NCBI GenBank assembly: GCA_030549495.1
Contig: JAUIRK010000987.1
Coordinates: forward strand, 620,001 to 684,000
From: Nectonema munidae
Lineage: Eukaryota > Nematomorpha > Nectonematoida > Nectonematidae
Direction of reading: 5' to 3'
Length of the DNA stretch: 64,000 nt
Made by a program: the position numbers and the translations under genes
In this document: one piece after another, positions 45,201 through 60,200 of the stretch
Position numbering within the stretch: the stretch's first letter is position 1
Layout: each line of letters starts with the position of its first letter
Notes under the pieces: model-generated
Seen by the model: only the letters and a program-made list of their open reading frames with translations
Databases searched by the model: none
What the model was told of the DNA's origin: nothing

Positions 45201-48200
45201 CTCAAAATTTATTCCCCTCACCCTCCCCCTTCTAAATACCCAAATTTCAGAAGCATCAACAAGTTTTCGAAATTCCAAGGACGAGTAATCCTAATCTACC
45301 TTCTGAAAATCTCGAAATTTCTTCGTTATCAGTGTTCTGTCAAGACCACTGCAGACACTTTACATAAAATATTTTTATATGGGAGTAATACGCATTCAAT
45401 AACAAATAAAATGCTGATTGATTTTTTTACTTAAAAAAATACTGATAGTTTTTATCTCTTCTGATCTCCTCAGTTAGAGTTTGTCGGTTTGTGCTCTCAG
45501 AACTGTTAAATTCCCCCAAGGGGGTAATTCCTCGTCCTTCTCCGCGTTGAGAATCACTGCTTTAGTAGATTCGATAACAAGCTACGCAATTTTGAAGATG
45601 ATAGTAATGACAATGATGATGTTGATAATCGAATTATAAGTATAGTTGACAAATCATAATCAAAAGTTTCTTCAGTTTCTTAGAGTTTGATAAAATTGAA
45701 AGTCATAGTGAAAATAATTATTTTATATCTAAGTAAAAAAATTATAGGTAAAATTTTTTTTTATTCGATACTTACGTTTTTGCTTATTTTGAGCAAACTA
45801 GTTATATAATAATTTGAGTAGATATCAAACATATTTTAAATGAAAAGATTAAGAATTTTAGTTGTATCCTTAAGTGAGCCACATAAACTCGGTCCTCAGA
45901 CCGTATCACTTTAACAAGCTACACATTACAAGACCCAAAAATTTACAAAACTTATCTTTTCGAAGAAAGGGTATACCATTAGCTAGTTCTTCACTGGATT
46001 ATTTTTCCTGAGAATACGTTGAAGTATTCCAAACATTTAAAAAATTTCTAAAGAGCCTACGTTTCTCTATTTCAGAAAAAAGTCTAATTAAGATCTTCAT
46101 ATCTATGTTCAAAATTTGCAGTTTCATCAAAAGTCTCAAGATATTTTTGAAACCTGAAAATCGTTCACTATTTTGAGATTGATTTTGTTCTGCAGAAGAT
46201 GAAGTATTATTCTCAATAAAGAAGTAAGGTTCTGAAGAACATGCCAATTTAATTCTTGTATTAACTTCTTCGAGTGTTCCTTTTCTCTTTTAACCCATTT
46301 AAGACCAAGCTAAGCAGACGATATCTAAAAAAAACGCAGACGATTTATATTCAAAGACATTAAAAAAAGCAGACGAAGATGAAATTACTTATGTTCCAAA
46401 ATAGGAACATTGGTCGTAAATGGGTTAAATCAAAAACGGTCTTTTTCCATTTGAGAAAAGTTTTCCCTGCTGTAAAATTTAACGTTTGGAGAGCTAAGGT
46501 TGTTTCATAAGGAATTTCAAGTATCGAAATAATGGGATAAACGTGTTCTCTTCCATTTTGATTCATTTCTTGACTTGAGGCAAACCTTGATCCTGAATAT
46601 AAAGTTTCAATTTGAAATGCCTTTTCAACATTAAAAAAGTAATTCCCCATCTTGTTGGTATGTCTCATACCGGATCTTCTTTTCAATATAGCATCAGAGT
46701 GTGAAGTGCGTAAATGCGAGGCGACTTCTCTAAACCTATTTACAAGATTTTTCCATTTTTCAGATCATCGTGTACTACAAGATGCAGAGGATGTTCTATA
46801 CATCTCATATGGTATATTTGATCTTTATATAAAGGTTGCTCTTGCTCATTCCGAATCAGAAATATCTGAACTATTATTTTCCAGTTTTTTCTTATTTTAA
46901 TACCTCGTGTCATATTAGCTGCAGTATCAACAACACATCCAAGTATTTGTTTTTTTAACCAATATTGAACTCTTTCAAAACAGTAAATTGGATTTTAAGG
47001 TTATTTGATTTGAGGTTGGAGTTTGTATTGACTAAAATTAGCATCTTTTCAGTTAATCCATTTTTCTCAAACCAATATTGGACAGAAATTCCAAGGACGA
47101 GTAATCCTAACATAATTACACTATCATATTTTTGAGAAGTGATTCTTTCAGATTTTTACCCTCAGCTAATTTCCTCAACAATAAGTTTTGCCATTCTACC
47201 GTTTATCATTTTAAAACCTTGCCCTTGGAAAAAACTCAGAAAGACACTATTATTAACAACCATTTCCATTTTCAAAAACTTTTTTTTAATTTATGGCTCT
47301 CTCTGATAATTAAGGTTTTGGGAAATATTTTTGTATACCTCTTTTACAAACTTGAACTTTAGTTTTTTTCCAATGAAAGTTCTTTGTCTTTTATTTCAAA
47401 AAGATCATAAACTTTTTTAAATGTCTTTGAAGATGTCGTTCCAACTTAGATGAAGAACTTCCTGTTAAATTTTGACATTTCTCTATCACAAACTTTTTCA
47501 TTATTTGTTATGACCAAACAAACGAAAACTTTTTATTCTTCCTTAAAATAATTATAAGCAATACTCAAACGTGATTTTTTAAATAAAATAACAAATTAAA
47601 TACAAAATGTTAAAGTTAAAATTATGATCTTTCATTCAAAAAAACAGATGAATAACCACAATTCTTGTTTTATAAAATTTTAAAACTAATCCGTTCCGGC
47701 TCTCGCTTCCACATCACTACTGTATTTACATGAATTTCACAATATTTTTTCTAAATTTTTGAACGATATAAAAAGCTATTTTCACAAGTTAATTGAAAAC
47801 CATTTTGACATCTCAACACCTGCCATTAAAACCTATTAGAAATTTTAAATAAATATTTGTTTTAACGTATGCACTAAATTCAACGAAAATAGACGGTGCT
47901 AGAGGATATTTTTCAAAGAGCTTCGTGTGAAGTATTCCCGCCTTTAACAATATGTAGACAAGAGGTGTTCAAAATAAAAAGACCTTATTGCACAGCGATG
48001 TCATCTGCCTTAAATCACAGAATTTTAACAGCTGGTTTCCCCTTCATCAAAAAGATCAAGTATTATTTTTCGCTCTCTCGAAATTGCTGAAATATCTGTT
48101 TGTAATAACTGCAAGAGAAAGCGATTGATTTGAAATGCGAATCCAGTACAAAAAGAGACTTTGAGATTGTAGGGCTGGAAAAACTGTTTGGATTAAAATC

Positions 48201-51200
48201 TTCCCTTATACCCGAAAGGGGGTGAAGAGAAGGACTTGGTTTGATTTTTCTTTTGCTTCTAGGTATCTTTGCGTGGGGCGTGAGTAAGGTTGGTTAGATA
48301 CTGGGTTTCGATAACTCAAGGTCTTGGGTTCATTCCCGCATCAAGCCTACTTATTCGATGTAGAATATGTTCTTTAAAATTATTTTTCTTTAAAAAAAGA
48401 AACAGCGTCATCTATCTCATTGTAATAAAATGGCACTAAATTCAAGCTATTCATTTTTAATTAAAAATTTTGAATTTTACATTTTTAATTTTAATAAAAT
48501 GTTTTCTTTTTGCACGATTTCACAATCTTTTTATGATATACTATTAGAATAAAAGATATTTAAAATTTTATGGCGGGGGGGGGGGGAGAAGGAGGGGGGT
48601 TTTCAAATCTAATAGAAACAAATAAAAGGCAAACCGTGAGATAGTTTGGGATTGCCCTCCTTAAAGCAAACGTTCACATGTACATTGTTTTTGCATCAGT
48701 TTAGTAGATTTGTTTAGGTTAATTTTTTTCAGTTATTGAACTCACAATAAATTATTACTTTTTCTAACTTAACCAAAAATGAAGAAGCTGGCTTTGTCAT
48801 TCTTTAAACGCGTGTTTTTTGTAGATTCCAGAGTGTGAATTACTCCTTGATAAATCCGATACGATTATTTTATTTCTATACTTTGTTAATAATTTTGTAT
48901 TATAGAATTACAAGCTGTGGCCTAGGTATCAAGATAAAAAATCAAAATTTTAAAAGTCTTTGGGCTAGGCGAGACTTGTTTCAACAAATTGTAATTATTG
49001 ATTGGAATGGTTGTGAACATAAATCAACTGAAAATACATCATCTTCCGAATTTTCTCTTTCTGGTTATTCCTACTGCAGTCCTGCTATCATTCTTTACAG
49101 TGCTATCTTCAAGGTATTGTGCCAACTGCATATTTAATTTAAGCCACGCTCATTTCTTCCATTTTCTGTGTTATCCTCGTAGCATTAACGGCTTCATCCT
49201 GACAATCATGCTTTTCATCATTGAAATATGCCCACCCTTTTGGCCTTTCGCACACACTTAAGTGCCAACTGCAATGGGAATCGATGCTCTTTTGGGGGCT
49301 ATTCTTCCTCGGGTAGAACATATGACACAGCCGAGGTGTAATATTTTGGTGAAGTAGATTGAAATTTTAGAGACGCTTTGAACGTGATTTCCCTGTAAGT
49401 TCTTCTACCTTTCACTCCATCACGAAGTGAAGGAGAATTTAAACATGTGAAGAACCGTTATGACGCGTCCTAGGCTCCACGTCATTCATGCGCGTTAATG
49501 GCTCAGCTCATCTCTAGCAAACTCTCCTAATTGCTTGTGCCTAGCATGGATATAAACACCTACGCAAGTAGCACCTCACTCTAATAAATAGCCCTTCTAG
49601 AAATAAAGACTAAAAATCGCGATTTTGGATGATGTAACGCCTTTCGTATTACGCTTCTTGACCCTATAAGATTTGAATATAGACCTTTTACCCCTTAACT
49701 TGGAAAAAAGTATTTGCCTGAGATATATTTTAAAGCAGCATATTGCGACCTACATTTACCACCACATATTATCAATTTAGGTTAAAAGAGAATTGTCGTA
49801 ACTAAATAAATTTGATAAGGGTGAAGTGCTGTGTTGCTATTTCAAAATAACAAGAATATTAACGTTGCATTTGCAAAAAAACTTTTACTCCATTTTTCTC
49901 TCTAATTAAAAACTATTTTTCGTAAAATATACTTGCTCTTTTTTTATTTTCAATATAAAATTCAGATAATAATCTCGACCTTAATATAAATGGATCAAAT
50001 TACCGAGGCAAGAACTTTTTCTACGTTGGTTTTTATATTCATTTATATATCAAAGAACGATATCACATATGCTTCGACGCGTAATAAATATTTTATTTTA
50101 ATAAAGGAAGACGCCATGTTTCATGGATCAGTAATTTACTTACCTTAAAAACCTATTTGAAATCTTTTTTAAAAATTTGTTGACTATAACTACTTACGTT
50201 AACTTGCTGTCAAGGTAGTTAAACAGCTGGGTTCCTCCGTGGAACAGTGAGAATACTTAAATAGCTCTTAGCCTTAAAATTTTTAATTTACAAATGACAT
50301 CAACCCTGTTTTTTCATTTAAAATTCATAGACAGAGTAAAAATTAATGATTTTTTCCCCAAAGACCTAAACAAAAATTTCTCTTGGTAGATATGAATGAA
50401 ATAAAACAGAATATAGAATATCATCTGAACATTTCAGTTTGAAAATTGTAAAATTCCCAAAAGTTTTAAAAATACAGAACCTGAAAGCTTAACAGATGAT
50501 GTCAATGAGGAGGTTTTACAATACCAAATCTACTTTGAAGTCATACCCAAGAAGTCGATGTTTGAAGTTCAGAAGAAATGTTACTAGTTGGTGGTTCAAA
50601 AAATGATACGTTTTTGAGTGAGAAATACAAAAGGCGCGTCAATACGTTACAGAAAAATAGATGATATAGAGAATATACTGAAATCAAAAGATTACTGACT
50701 TAGCTGAGCAGAAGGAGATGTCATATGAATAAAAATGCCAAAGTATTGAAGAAGCTTAAGCAGGAAAACCCAGAGGAAGCCAACACGATATAGAAGCTCG
50801 AATTTACATCATAGATCCTTCCCATATCTCACTAGGAACCCTAAAAGATTTACATCAAGCAATTATAAAGATGGTATGCCCGAATCAATTTTTACTGATC
50901 TATTAAGTTTCTCGATGATCAAATAGAAGCACTGCAGCCTAGAAATAAGCACTTGCGAGGCTCGTGTTTACTACCTCGTAAAGTTTGAAGACTCACCAAA
51001 AGGTAAAAATTGGCTACAATCATTTGTGAACCGCCTAACTGATACTACTCTTTCCATCTCGGCTTTTGCGAAAATGTGACGAAATTTGCACACATGAACT
51101 TTGGCAACACATTCGCTAGGAAAAATATTTTAAAAAAATTTGCCTAAAATATTTATAATGCCATTTCTTTGGCAACAACATCACGAACTAATTCATACTC

Positions 51201-54200
51201 ATTTTTCGTGTGAAAATTCATTATTCCTTTTCTATTAAAAGATCGTTTTATCTTAGAATTGTTGAAAGCTTCTTCGTAACCAACTTTTTTGCATTCCTTT
51301 TTTATTTAAAAAATTGATCGATGTCCTTGTAGTGTGGAAGCGCAGTTCATATTTTGAATCCCAGATTTAAGCACATAAAATATTTTTCTAATGCCTCTTT
51401 TTGCAATGATCCTCCAATTTTGCATGTATTAAAAGAGATTGAATAATACACTGCCCATTTTTTGGCGGAAGGGGGGGGGGTTTTGGGGTTTTTAGGGCGC
51501 TGACCCGAACCTCTTTTTTTTTTTAGTTGGGTTTTGTTTTGGGGTTTCCGGGGGGTCGTTTCCCTCCCCAAAAAAAGAAAAAGTAAAAAAAAAAAAAAGA
51601 AAAAAAAAAAAAATTATTATCACTTTTCTTAAAGACATAAGGAAACTAAAAATAGGTTGACATACTTTTAAACCAAAAGATATATTTTGTAAACTTTACA
51701 ATTCTTTCAGAAATAGTAAAACATCTTTACTATTTCAAAATATAATGCTACCTTTTTCTGTTAAATTAATTGAATTGTTTTTTTTCTGTTTTACAGTGGC
51801 ATGATGATGTACAAATAAAGTTTGAGCCAGCTATACTCGAACTAGGCTATAATAATTGGTTGGATCTTTATCCGATGACAACTTCATTTTCTGATCCAGC
51901 TCGCCCTTCTCCCAATCCAAAACTTTCTTCGTCATCACAATTCATCGATGCTTCTTCAAGTAATTTTTCCTAAAATATAATCTTCCGCGAATCTACTTTT
52001 TAAGGTTTAAAATCCATAGCGTATGATATTGTAGTAAACATTCAAAATTTTGTGCCAAAAAGCCATCTGTGGGGGAAGACAAAAAATAGAATAATACTCT
52101 TTTTCCATTTTGAATAGTGCATAAATCTCTTTGTTATGGACCAAGTTTCTTACCTTAAAAGGTACCTTTGGTAAATACTAAAGGTTGCACTCGTATACAT
52201 CATTTTCTTGTTATTCTTAAATTAAGGTGGATATATTTGGCCTTTAATTAAATTCAATCCCTCTATCATCCTTTGACGAAAAAGAAATTCAATTCTAGTT
52301 GATAGGTCAAGCCCAAACGCATACCTTTTCATTAATTTACATTTTAGTTGAAGAGATAGTATATCCATTCGACCTTAAATGCAATGGAGGCGAAGATGTA
52401 GTGAAAGTTACTTCCAAGTTAATGACGCAATCCTTGACCCCTAAAATACCTGACAGAAGAGAGAAACCTATAGTTTCGCAAAACATAGTCAAAAAACGCA
52501 ATCCCTTAATTCCCCCTCATCTGCCATCGGTGCTGAGCACTCCTTCACTCAACATCTCCGTTGATTCTCGCGCTGTGAAACCAAAGCCAAAAGATAAGTC
52601 TGCTTTGGAATTATTGAGCAAATTTGCGGACGACAAAATTCCTTCTCTATGCATAAACAGTGAAGATATTTTAGAAGAGGTTTCCATTGCGAAGAAGAAT
52701 AATACTTTGGTGGATAACTTTAAAGGCTTTCTTCACTATCATTCTCCTAGAGAAAGCAATAATATGGAAGTTAAAACAGAAAAAATGGATATTTTACCAA
52801 TTTCAAATTTAGACTTGAATAGGAAGTCTTTTAAAAGTTTGTCTTTTTTTATTAGTGGGAAAGTTAAATGTATTTTGATATTTGAATAGGCTCTTTAATC
52901 TCGAGGTGGAAGTCTAATCCGAATTTAATCGATAAATGTGACAAAGTTAACACACCTTTTGATGGCTTTGGTAAAATGCGAGACCTTTTTTCATCCAGGT
53001 ATTTATTACTCTTTTATCTTTATTTTACTTTTTAACTTTTTTGATTCAGTGCAAAAAAAGGAAAAGATGTGATGCATTCGGCTTCACCAAAGGAAAGAAT
53101 TAGTCGTAAGGATTACTTTGCGAAACTCACTCCTTCTAGCAGACACTCTAAAGCCACGCGAAGAACATCGTCTGCCTCTCCACCCAGATTTAAGATGGAA
53201 TCACACTTTGATCAAATGGCGCCTAGTTTTTTAAATACCAGTTCTCTTATTTCTGGTCTTCCTGGCAACTGTGTATGCATTTAAAATCTTGTCCTACAAT
53301 ATATCCTGATTTTATTAACTTTTTTAATTTACTTAATTAGTTAGTATTTGCCTTATCTGTAGAGGCTTTTAATTGATTACGTTTTAATGAAAAAATTGCC
53401 GAAAATCGGACTTAAATATTTCGTATCTTCAAGCGAGTTAAAGTTAATAATGTTAAATTTTGTGTACTGCATGAATGTACGTTCACTCACGTGTATCGTT
53501 GTCTAAATCTTATTCCGATAGAAGTCACGTTTACTCTTCAAAAATATTTTCAATATCGGCATCTCTTGTTTTAAATCATCTCCATTTAACTTCCAAGCAA
53601 CTTTTCTCTTCCTTTTTCTTATACATTTTACATATCTTTCTTCATTATTTATACACGGCCATTTAAATTTATTCTTAATTTTATCTTTACCTTGCACAAT
53701 CCTTCAATTACGTTTTTGGCGAATATAGCAATATTACACCATCCGTGTTTCTAACCATTTGGATTTCGTTTTTGAACTAAACTAAAAATGATATATGTGA
53801 AGTGGGAAAGAGAGTATGAAGATTAAAATTCCATAATTTATCTGTTCTTTAAACTAAATTGATACCTTATGTCTTTTCACAGCGAGATCGATAAACCGCT
53901 TAGCCAATCAGTTGTGAGTTGTGAATTATGAAAGAGGATTTCTGAATCACCCTCGCTTATATAGTAAATAATATATCGTATTTCGAGTAAAAGAGATGAC
54001 ATGCCAAAGCTTTCTTACATTTAAAAGCGCAATTTTCATGATGAAGTGTAAAATACCGTTTACATAACTAACTTATTTATTGAATTCGAATTGTCGACTT
54101 TCACTGGAAATCATAGAAATCGCCCACTCTTTGATATTTTATAAAACTTCTATCAGTCTTCTCTTAGGCCTCTTTCGGACGATGCGTTATGCTCTTGCAG

Positions 54201-57200
54201 TTAAAGATTGTTGAAACTACATTGAGATCGATATGTTGATTGCAACCAACGAAAAGAGCCATGGCAACAGAGAAGAATCCCTTCTAAATCAAGGTCTACT
54301 CCAGACAGCACACCTTTCTGTGGAAAGATAGGGAACACAAGCTTTCTCACATTTCACTATTAAATTCTTAAAAAAATAAGAAGTTCTCTTTTTTGTGACC
54401 AAACGATTGACATATGTCAGTATTCTCAGCCCTAAATATGTTTAAGAAACCCTAAAAGGGAAATTTTGATCTGTTTTTTAATTGTCGGTATCGCATTCAC
54501 AGGAACAATAATCTTCCATAGCTGGACAGATGGCAAGGATTTCCACTACCAGGAGTCGAACCCAGACCATCTGGATCTAGACCCCACGCTCCTACTACTA
54601 GGCCATCTTGCACCATACAAGAGCAGCAGATATTTTTCTTGATAAACTTTTTTCAAGTAAAGCAGATTTCGTTTGATTTTCTGGTATAGGCAAGCCGATG
54701 ATGAGGTTGCATCCATTATTCGTCTGCAATCTTGATTCATTACTAGCTTAGAAGGAAAAACTGGATGTTTGCATCTAGAACTTTACCTACTAAAGGAATA
54801 TTCTGAAACGTGGCTGACAAGATTACCAACTTTATCAAAGTAGGATCGGTAAACAGTCGTACACGAATGTCACATGGCTATCAAAGAGGAACACACTTAT
54901 AAGGGATTATGAACTATGAGAAGTATCAATATTTCTAAATCATAAATGTCTATATTTTTAGGTAAAAAATATAGCTTCGAGGAAGAGAGACTAGTTACGT
55001 GTATTTAAAAGATTTGTTAGTTATATATTTCGTCTTTTTAAAGCTTCCTTCCAGATAACAGTAATCAGATGTGCTCATTTTAACCTTTTCTCTACAGCAC
55101 GTATACCAATGACGACATTTTTTTGCTCTTGATTACAAATTTACTTCGCTAATGTTATTTCTTGAAATCTTTTTGATATCTTTTCACTCCACATTTTATT
55201 ACTATTTTATTCACCTTTCATTTTATCAGCATTCTATGTTATGTCATCACACATATTCCTTCCCTTTTCATATTCTCCAGATATTCCTTTCTTTGGATTC
55301 TTATTTTTGTTCATAAATGTCGGCTCAAAATTGACAAACTCTAGAAAGTTGAATAAAAAGGTAAAGGGGCATTTAAAATCTAAAACCTTTTAACGTTTAC
55401 TTAAATTTTTACTTCGAATTTATTTTGAATTAAACAATAATAATAAGTTTTACGTCTGATTTCTTAGCTACGCTTGCGCCGGTTGTTACAACTATGAGAT
55501 ATGTTTTATATTATTTAATTAATCGCCTCCAATTTCCCCCATTTTGTTCATTTGAGTTAAAATTTTCTTTCTTCCTATCTCTTTCAACTACTTCTTTCCA
55601 AGTTATTGTTGGCCTATATTACCCATACTTTGCTTGTATACACTCTTTTAATAATTCTCTTCTATTAGTCTCCTATTCACACGACCAAACCATCCTTAAC
55701 CCTTGCTTTCCAACCAACCCTTTATTTATTTGACACAAGTTATTTTCTCATTGCTTATCCTAGATTTCAAACATAACGTACACATAATTCTTGGCATTTT
55801 CATTTCTGTTCTATTTAGTCTCTTTTTCTCCGCTTCTTTCAAAGTCCACTGTTCGCCGCTATAAACTAAACCTTATCTAATACAACTTTTATACAGATAA
55901 ACTTTAAGTGTAAAGATAAAGTATAATTGCACAAAATACTGCGTAGGGATTACAATTTTTGAAGCTAGCCTTATTCTGTGTTCTACTGAATTACCTACCT
56001 ACACTATCCACACCCCCCCTCCTTAAATAACAGAATTGATCGACTTCTAACTCCACTCCCTCTACTACAATCTTAGAAGTGAAACAAGTACTACACCTAA
56101 AATTTTTGCTTTTATATTTGAACACCTATTGCGTAGCCATTTATTACAATTTCTACTTTTACCTCTTATCCCACAGACACTACAAGGATCTATCTTTGAA
56201 AATTATCGTTTATTTTCCTCCATTTAGATTTATTAGTGTTAATTTTTAAACCTCCTTTCTCTAGTATTTCTTTCCATACACCAATGTTCTCACCTAATTC
56301 TTCAGAAGAATCTGCAATTAAAATAAAATCATCTGTATATAAAATTTCTTTAACGTAGTTTCATCAACGACGATATTAAAGAGAAAGGGACTCAATATCG
56401 ATCCTTGATGCAAACGCACTTTTATTTTAAAAAATTTCAGAAATAGAGTATGCATTTCTTATGTAAGTGTCTTCACTCTCCTAACAACATAATTGATTGT
56501 ACCAACTTCTCATTTACACATTTTCTCCTTAATGCCCATTTAATCAAAACTCGAGAAATTGAATCCGAAGCTTTTTCCATGCCTATCAAGGCAAAATAAA
56601 GACTATGTCCATTTCTTGCTCTGTTTTCTATGAGCTGTCTAGTAATAAAAATAGCAGCATTTTTACTCTTACCAGACATGAAACCTAATTCAACTCTACT
56701 TATTTCTATCTATTCAGTAAAACTCTTTCAGCAATTTTCATGTCATGTTCTAAAAGTTTTATAGTTCTATAATTTGGAAAATCAGTAATAGATCTTTTGC
56801 GTTTATAAAGTGGCATAACTAAATTTTGCACAAAAATTTTTTTAATTTTGTTTTAAAATTAAAAATAGGTTGTTTCGAATTTCTTTTAATAAATTTATGG
56901 TATATTAAAGAACTATTTATATATTGAGTACAATCAATCGCCATACAACCAGTCCTATACTATATAATGTCCGAGGTTACACAGCTTAGAAATAAAGAAA
57001 TATTTTGTGCTATCTATGCGTCTACAAAATATTAGCAAGGAGAAGAGTATGTTATGGAGACTTAAAAAGATAGTAACACGTGGCTAAGAAAATGCTGTAC
57101 ATATAGAATGGGATTTTCTTGAAGCGTAAACTCCCTACTCCCCTATATTAGCGATAAATCTTCAGCTTTGCCTGAACTATAGAAAATCTTTTATTTCAAA

Positions 57201-60200
57201 TTTATTTATAAAACCTCTATAACGTGTATCGCTTCCTTCTGATAAACTTGCATGCTGTTAAATGGACACGGAATGCACTAACTGAGTCTAATTTTTCAAA
57301 ATGGAAAGTGGATTTTTTAAATCAAGAAGAATCTTAATGCGTCCTCTTTTCTTTCAGAAATCGGCATGTAATCGGAGTCGTATAAAATTTTGCTATTGCT
57401 CCATCAAAAATGCAGGCTGATTTCATATCTGTACTTCTTTCCATTATTTGTCCACATTACCACCATACTTACTATCCTCGTAGCCTTTTGGGAACATATT
57501 TTTTCCTGCAAGAACAACTATATAATTTTATATTTTCTTCTTTCTTTCCACTCTAAAATATTAGGAAGCGACTTTTTCAAAGGATTTTTTCTCCATTAAT
57601 GGCGTGTGCCAATGTTTTCCAGCATACTTGTTTCATTTGCATGTACAATAGTTGATGTTAAATATTTTATCTTATATAAAAGTTTTATACGAATAGATAC
57701 TATGCTCGTTATGATTTTTATGGCGTAAAATTTGTATTTGAAACGAGATTTTTAGCTCTCTTTTCTTTTAGAGTGAGCAACACTTTATTTTATATTTACA
57801 TTTTAAGCCTCCCGGTGCAACAGGCCTTGTGAATCTTGGCAATACTTGTTATATGAACTGCATCATCCAATGCCTCAGCAATGCGTATCCCCTTCAAAAG
57901 TTCTTCATTTCCGATTCCTTCCTTTCTTACGTGAATAGTGATAACGCACTCGGCACCCAAGGTGTTCTCGTGCGCGAATTTGCACAGCTCTGTAAGCAGC
58001 TTTGGTCTGGCACGAAAAAAACCCTTATCCTAGAAAACTTTAGGGTATCTATTTTACTTGTTTAATAGCTCATTTAAGTCGGGCCATTATTCGGTATGGG
58101 CCATTGAGCGTAGCCTTAGTCAGCCTGCTCGCAAACGTGTCTGAAAGCAAATATCTTCTCAAAAAACAACTGGGAAAACTGTGTTTAAAATTACTGCGGA
58201 ATCATTGCATCTTTTCGGCGATTTCTGTTGTGTTGTGATTTTAGCCAACCTATTTAATTTATTCCGTAGTTTCTGCGCTCAACGTTAATCCTTAGAAGGT
58301 TTAAATAGTTTAAAAATTAGCCGTTTTTAGTTTTTAACATTATGGATGAAATACTACACCAGGAGAGCATTGTCCAAACTCCTAAATAGATATTCTCCCT
58401 TTGCAAGAAAATCTTGATTATTTTACTAACAGAATTTGGAAGTTAGTCGCTATATGTATGTCTATTCATCCGTTCAATACTTTTTAAACTAGCAAAATAA
58501 AGTTCACAATAGTATGAGCAATTCATCATTTTTTTTTTGAATACCTCCTTCACTCTTTTTAAATATATTTATTTTTAGTTTGAAGTGGTACGCGATTCAG
58601 CTCTCACATTTTTAAAAAAAGTTCCCTGGAATATACTACTTAGCTATGTAAAAGAGTTTTACTGAATAGATAGAAATAAGTAGAGTTGAATATATAATAA
58701 ACATAATTATATTTCTATCAACATCTATCTATGTTGATGCTTTCAGTAAATTAAATGTTTTATATTTGATTGCTGTAAAATCTGTAAAAAAATGCACTTG
58801 TTTGAACATGTAACAATGTTCAAATAAATAAAATTTGTTATTCATTTTTTAAAATAATTGCCAAAATTTTGTACTTACTAATTAACCGACCGTCACCTCG
58901 GAGAATTTCACTTGTCACGAAGGAAAAATATGACGCTTTAAAACACTTTTTGTTGAGAAAAATCTTGATTATTTTAGTGATCAGCGAGGAGCCAACGCTT
59001 TCTTAATCTCAGCCTTTTCTCACACCTCTTAGTTGTTTCTCTTCATTTTTCTCCCTTTAGGCGCTTAAATTTCAATGTATTTTTCTAAATTCTAATTGAA
59101 TAATATTCTCTGCACGGAAACAGTAAAGAACCGTTTCTGTATTAAATTTGAGTAAACTCTACATTTTTAGTTAACAATATCGAGCTATAATACACTCTTA
59201 GAATTTTTCCAATCAAAAATACCTATTGAGAAAGAATAACTTTAATTTGTATATTATATGAACTTTGGATTTATATTTTGGATTTTCCACCAGGAAATTT
59301 TTTTATATTTTTATCAAAGTTGATGAAATTTGGTACCTTTTTTTAAATCTACCTATACACATTTAGTGTATATTCCAGGAATCAAAATAATTTTCAGTAT
59401 GCAACCCCACATCACGCTTTTTACACTCGTCTCTATGAGAAGGTGAATTCGCTTGACCAATTCTTTTGTTGAAGAAATAGGATGCTGACCTACCTCTTAT
59501 AAAACTACGTACTCTTTGGTTGTAAGAGGGGGTAGAAAAAGGATGGAATGTTTTTCTTGCTTCGGGAAAAATATCGAAAATCTAGCATTGGGGAAGTTTC
59601 AAAACTCAAAAAACATTTGACAATGTATCTTTTAAAGTAAAATTGGTGCAAAAGACAAGTAATAAAAATGAGATGAATTGCTATTCTGAATCCCGTATAA
59701 GGATAACGCGCTTAAGCTTGCAATGTATTTTTTACACAACAAGTCACACAGGATAAATATTTTTATCAAAGTTGTGTATGTTTTGATTACTCAAGCATGT
59801 TAACGGAATAATTTTATCGTTTTCTCCTCTATTTCATACCGCATAAAGCAAGTTAAATGACAAATAAAATTTCAAACAAAAAAATATTAGAATATAAAGC
59901 ATAAAAAAATTACGTTGCTTTTTTGAGCGAACTTTTCTTTTTTTGATGCTCAATGGAAAAACTTTAATTAATATAAAAATTAAAAGCAGATATATAAGAT
60001 GAAAAAATATTTTTGATTTCTTTTTTGCTTTACTTATGTCGACCGTGGCCAACATTCAGTTAATTAGCAATGAATACCCTGAAAGATTCTTTTCATTTAT
60101 TTTGTATTTTTCCATTTTAAATGGTAAGCAGGTACCTCTCTTCTATATTTGAATAAACAAATGATGATATTTACCCTTTTTATCTGTAATTCAGGCTTCA

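Noticed and set aside
45108-45434. 108-codon + strand open stretch
   Set aside because: Covers the hAT MITE at 45155; translation is low-complexity and unrelated to any family.
49140-49650. Possible solo LTR or other insertion
   Set aside because: GC-richer with a TATA-like and AATAAA-like word near 49550-49600, but no defined ends, no target duplication and no second copy in the window.
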